Below are positions 39,532-42,073 of a stretch of 42,073 bases of DNA, one piece after another. Position numbers and translations under genes: made by a program. Within the stretch, counting starts at the first letter, position 1; each line of letters begins with the position of its first letter. This DNA comes from CAYXOX01 sp964466745 (GTDB lineage Bacteria > Pseudomonadota > Alphaproteobacteria > Rhodobacterales > Rhodobacteraceae): contig CAYXOX010000012.1 of the NCBI GenBank assembly GCA_964466745.1, positions 1 to 42,073 on the forward strand, written 5' to 3'. The notes beneath the pieces are model-generated. The model was given only the letters and a program-made list of their open reading frames with translations, did no database searches and was not told where the DNA came from.

Positions 39532-40739
39532 GCCCGGCCCCGCCCCTCGACGGCATCCGGATTCTCTCGGTGGAGCAATACGGCGCCGGGCCTTTCGGTT
39601 CGATGCACATGGCCGACATGGGCGCGGAGATCATCAAGATCGAGCCGCCGGCGGGCCCGGGCCGCCCCGGGGGCGACAATTCCCGCCAGTCCGGGCCCCA
39701 TTTCCTCGGTCAGAACGACAGCCTGTTCTTCCAGACCTTCAACCGCGGCAAGAAGAGCCTCACGCTCAACCTCAAGGCACCCGAGGGGCAGCGCATTCTC
39801 CATGCCCTCGCCGAGGGCGCCGACGCGGTGATGAACAACCTGCGCGGCGACCAGCCCGGCAAGCTGGGGCTGACCCATGCCGCCCTCGCGGCGGTGAACC
39901 CGCGCCTCGTCTGCCTGCACCTGTCGGGCTACGGCCGCGAGGGGCCGCGGGCCGCCTGGCCGGCCTACGACTACCTGGTGCAGGCCGAGGCGGGCTATCT
40001 TTCGCTCACCGGGGAGCCCGAAGGCCCGCCCACGCGGCTGGGGCTCTCGGTCGTCGATTACCTCAGCGGCGTGACCGCCGCCTTCGCGCTTACCGCGGCG
40101 CTCCTCGGCGCCGCGCGTAGCGGCCGGGGCCGCGACGTGGATGTCACGCTCTACGACGTGGCCATGCACCAGCTCACCTACCCCGCCACCTGGTATCTCA
40201 ATGCCGGAACGGTAACGGGGCGCCGCCCCCGCTCGGGCCATCCCTCGGTGGTGCCCTGTGAAACGCTCCCCACCGCCGACGGGCAGATCTTCGTGATGTG
40301 CGTGTTGCCGAAGTTCTGGGCCGCGCTCTGCGCCGAGCTGGGCCTTCCCGAGCTGGTGGACGACCCGCGCTTCGCCACCCCGCGCGCCCGCTACGACAAC
40401 CGCGACGCGCTGATGGCGCTCCTCGATGCGCGAAGCCGCACGCGCCCGACGGGCGAATGGATGGCCCGGCTCGCCGGGAAGGTGCCCGCCGCGCCCGTGC
40501 TCGACCTCGCCGAGGCGCTCGACAACCCCTATTTCCGCGAGATGGGCGGCGTGGCGCGCGCGGACCATCCGAGCGCGGCGGACGGGATCGAGATGATCTC
40601 GCCGCCCCTGCGCCTGGACGGTGCCCGCCCCCCGATGCGCGCCGGCCCCGGGTTCGGGGCCGACACCGACGCGCTGCTCGAACCGCTGGGCTACGATGCC
40701 GCGGCCCGCGCGCGGCTGCGCGCCGAGGGGGTGATCTGA
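39528..40739 (+). CDS. Class III CoA-transferase (CaiB/BaiF family), copy 1
   Basis: A 403-residue family III CoA-transferase. It starts with the usual PPLDGIRILSVEQYGAGPFGSMHMADMGAEIIKIEPP and has the catalytic aspartate D148 in WPAYDYLVQAEAG. Also present are the VVDYLSGVTAAFALTAALLG helix and the DVDVTLYDVAMHQL segment. These enzymes move CoA between carboxylates by covalent aspartyl-CoA chemistry. The start overlaps the lyase stop and its own stop overlaps the second transferase (TGATG). Members include mesaconate, succinate and formyl-CoA transferases. The specific acid is unknown. Confidence 0.92.
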   Translation: MSPAPPLDGIRILSVEQYGAGPFGSMHMADMGAEIIKIEPPAGPGRPGGDNSRQSGPHFLGQNDSLFFQTFNRGKKSLTLNLKAPEGQRILHALAEGADAVMNNLRGDQPGKLGLTHAALAAVNPRLVCLHLSGYGREGPRAAWPAYDYLVQAEAGYLSLTGEPEGPPTRLGLSVVDYLSGVTAAFALTAALLGAARSGRGRDVDVTLYDVAMHQLTYPATWYLNAGTVTGRRPRSGHPSVVPCETLPTADGQIFVMCVLPKFWAALCAELGLPELVDDPRFATPRARYDNRDALMALLDARSRTRPTGEWMARLAGKVPAAPVLDLAEALDNPYFREMGGVARADHPSAADGIEMISPPLRLDGARPPMRAGPGFGADTDALLEPLGYDAAARARLRAEGVI

Positions 40740-41890
40740 TGAAGCTCGAAGGCCTGCGCGTGCTGGATCTGTCGCTGTTCCTGCCGGGCCCCTGGCTCAC
40801 GCAGCTCATGGCCGATCACGGCGCGGAGGTAATCAAGATCGAGCCGCCCTCGGGCGAGCCGGTGCGCGAGGTCGGCTACCGCACCCCCGACGGGACGACG
40901 ACATGGTTCAGGGCCACCCATCGCGGCAAGCGATCGGTGGTGCTGAATCTCAAGGCCGAGGAGGGGCGGGAGGCGCTGTTGCGCCTGGCCGAGGGGGCCG
41001 ACGTACTCGTCGAGGCCTTTCGACCCGGCGTGGTGGACAGGCTCGGCGTCGGTGCCGAGGCGGTGCGCGCGCGCAACCCGCGGCTTGTCTATTGCTCCAT
41101 CGCCGCCTTCGGGCAGTCGGGGCCCGAGGCGGCGCGCCCGGCCCACGATCTCGCCATACAGGCCCTTGCCGGCACGCTCTCGCTCAACCTCGGCAAGGAC
41201 GGGCAGCCGGCCAACCCCGGGCTGCCCGTCGCCGATGTCACCGGCTCGATGATGGCGCTCTCGGCGATCCTCATGGCGCTGCTGCGCCGCGAGACGACGG
41301 GGCGGGGAGACACCATCGACATTTCCATGATGGACAGCCTGATGAGCTGGCTTCCCAACGTCATCGGCCCGGTCTTCGCCGAAGACCGCGCACCGGTGGT
41401 GGCCGAGGAGCGCAGCTTCGGCGGCTACGCCTTCTTCACCACCTACGCCACGTCCGACGGCCGCCACGTGGCCATGGGCGCGGTGGAGCGCAAGTTCGTG
41501 ACCAACATGCTCACCGCTCTCGGCAGGCCCGATCTCGTGGAGGTGGCCTGCGGTCCCCCCGGCCCCGGCCAGGCCCCGGTGAAGGCCTTTCTCGCCGAGA
41601 CCTTCGCCAGCCGCAGCCGCGCGGAATGGGAGGCGTTCTTCGCGGGGCTCGACGTGTGCGCGGCACCGGTTCTCGATCTGCACGAGGCCTTCCACGGCGC
41701 GCAGGCGGAGGCGCGGGAGATGCTGGTGCGCGATGGCGCGGGCAACCTGCACATCGGCATCCCGATCAAGTATGCCGAGGAGCCCGGGCGGCTCGATCCC
41801 GCCGTCCCGGCCCTCGGCGCGGACACCGCCGATATCCTCGGCGAGCTGGGCCTCACGGGCACACAGATCGCGGCGGCCTCCGGCGCCTGA
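40739..41890 (+). CDS. Class III CoA-transferase (CaiB/BaiF family), copy 2
   Basis: A 383-residue paralogue of the preceding gene. It begins MKLEGLRVLDLSLFLPGPWL, with ADHGAEVIKIEPPSGEPVREV, RGKRSVVLNLKAEEG and FRPGVVDRLGVG. The catalytic aspartate is D137 in PAHDLAIQALAG. ATG at 40739 shares one base with the previous stop. Tandem class III genes can form heteromeric or sequential enzymes. The two differ enough that separate substrates are likely. It ends unit E, followed by a GC hairpin. Confidence 0.92.
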   Translation: MKLEGLRVLDLSLFLPGPWLTQLMADHGAEVIKIEPPSGEPVREVGYRTPDGTTTWFRATHRGKRSVVLNLKAEEGREALLRLAEGADVLVEAFRPGVVDRLGVGAEAVRARNPRLVYCSIAAFGQSGPEAARPAHDLAIQALAGTLSLNLGKDGQPANPGLPVADVTGSMMALSAILMALLRRETTGRGDTIDISMMDSLMSWLPNVIGPVFAEDRAPVVAEERSFGGYAFFTTYATSDGRHVAMGAVERKFVTNMLTALGRPDLVEVACGPPGPGQAPVKAFLAETFASRSRAEWEAFFAGLDVCAAPVLDLHEAFHGAQAEAREMLVRDGAGNLHIGIPIKYAEEPGRLDPAVPALGADTADILGELGLTGTQIAAASGA

Positions 41891-41910
41891 CCGGGCGTTC
41901 GCCCGCCCGG
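41891..41910. terminator. Possible bidirectional terminator hairpin
   Basis: CCGGGCG-TTCGCC-CGCCCGG is a perfect 7-bp stem directly after the stop of the last transferase gene and 25 bases from the stop of a convergent gene. It has no T-run. Confidence 0.4.
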
Positions 41911-41935
41911 CCCGGCCCCGCAGGCGTCCTTTCGG

Positions 41936-42073
41936 TCAGCCGTCCTCCCGCCGACCGCGAAAATTGGCCAATAATCTCCGCGGCATGGGGCCGTCCGGCT
42001 CGCTCCACGCCCAGGTGCCGTTGGCGGCGCGCCTGAGATCGCGTGCCGGGTCGAACCTGTGGTCGGCGAGGAT
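41936..42073 (-). CDS. C-terminal end of an unidentified protein (runs off the window)
   Basis: The minus strand is open from the window edge to TGA at 41936-41938 and encodes 45 residues: ILADHRFDPARDLRRAANG, then TWAWSEPDGPMPRRLL and ANFRGRREDG. Composition (mixed charged, aromatic and proline residues) looks like a real protein end rather than shadow coding. I do not recognise the family. It is convergent with unit E and so marks its right border. Confidence 0.5.
   Translation of the reverse strand: MLADHRFDPARDLRRAANGTWAWSEPDGPMPRRLLANFRGRREDG

Noticed and set aside
1..42073. CRISPR arrays, insertion sequences, transposases, prophage genes, rRNA
   Set aside because: No regular direct-repeat array, no transposase or integrase motifs and no rRNA sequence were seen anywhere in the window.

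Overview
The window is strongly GC-rich with tightly packed genes. It reads as the chromosome of an alphaproteobacterium, most likely Rhodobacterales: the tRNA-Gly(CCC) type, the DEDD RNase D, the zwf-pgl-pgi order and the general protein character all fit. This placement is from recognition, not from a search.

Bases 1 to about 12330 are mostly housekeeping. They hold the start of guaB, a ferredoxin/ASKHA corrinoid-activator-like protein, tRNA-Gly(CCC), a hotdog thioesterase, the zwf-pgl-pgi sugar-phosphate operon with a palindromic operator-like site upstream, sufE, a small lipoprotein, RNase D, purM-purN and a CAT-anticodon tRNA.

Bases from about 12585 to 41890 are one catabolic block in five transcription units. 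Unit A (-) is a class I-like CoA-transferase/hydrolase, a HutC-type GntR regulator and a DapA-like lyase. Unit B (+) diverges from A: MmgE/PrpD, a PaaK-like CoA ligase and an amidase. Unit C (-) is MaoC, acyl-CoA dehydrogenase, a beta-lactamase-fold hydrolase and an enoyl-CoA hydratase-like protein. Unit D (-) has 11 genes: an Opp/Dpp-type ABC importer (binding protein, two permeases, fused double ATPase), a GMC oxidoreductase with a small subunit, an SDR, a second GMC oxidoreductase, a PuuE/imidase-like deacetylase-fold protein, a GAF protein and a second MmgE/PrpD. Unit E (+) diverges from D: a REDY-like protein, an SDR, a CitE-like CoA lyase and two class III CoA-transferases.

The main discovery is that all five units are tied together by one 16-bp palindrome, ATTTGTCCGGACAAAT. 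It occurs at 15718, 24056, 37302 and 37505, each with 15 or 16 of 16 matches, and each copy touches or overlaps a readable promoter. The GntR protein encoded in unit A is the obvious candidate regulator. The block therefore looks like a self-contained, substrate-induced regulon of about 22 genes that imports a compound, oxidises it, possibly opens an amide or imide, converts it to CoA esters and cleaves it through a beta-oxidation/citramalyl-CoA-lyase type route. The substrate cannot be read from the sequence.

Other oddities are a double ATPase whose degenerate residues all fall in one composite ATP site, an enoyl-CoA hydratase homologue lacking both catalytic glutamates, a DapA homologue lacking the canonical threonine and tyrosine residues, and paired hairpins between the binding-protein and permease genes.
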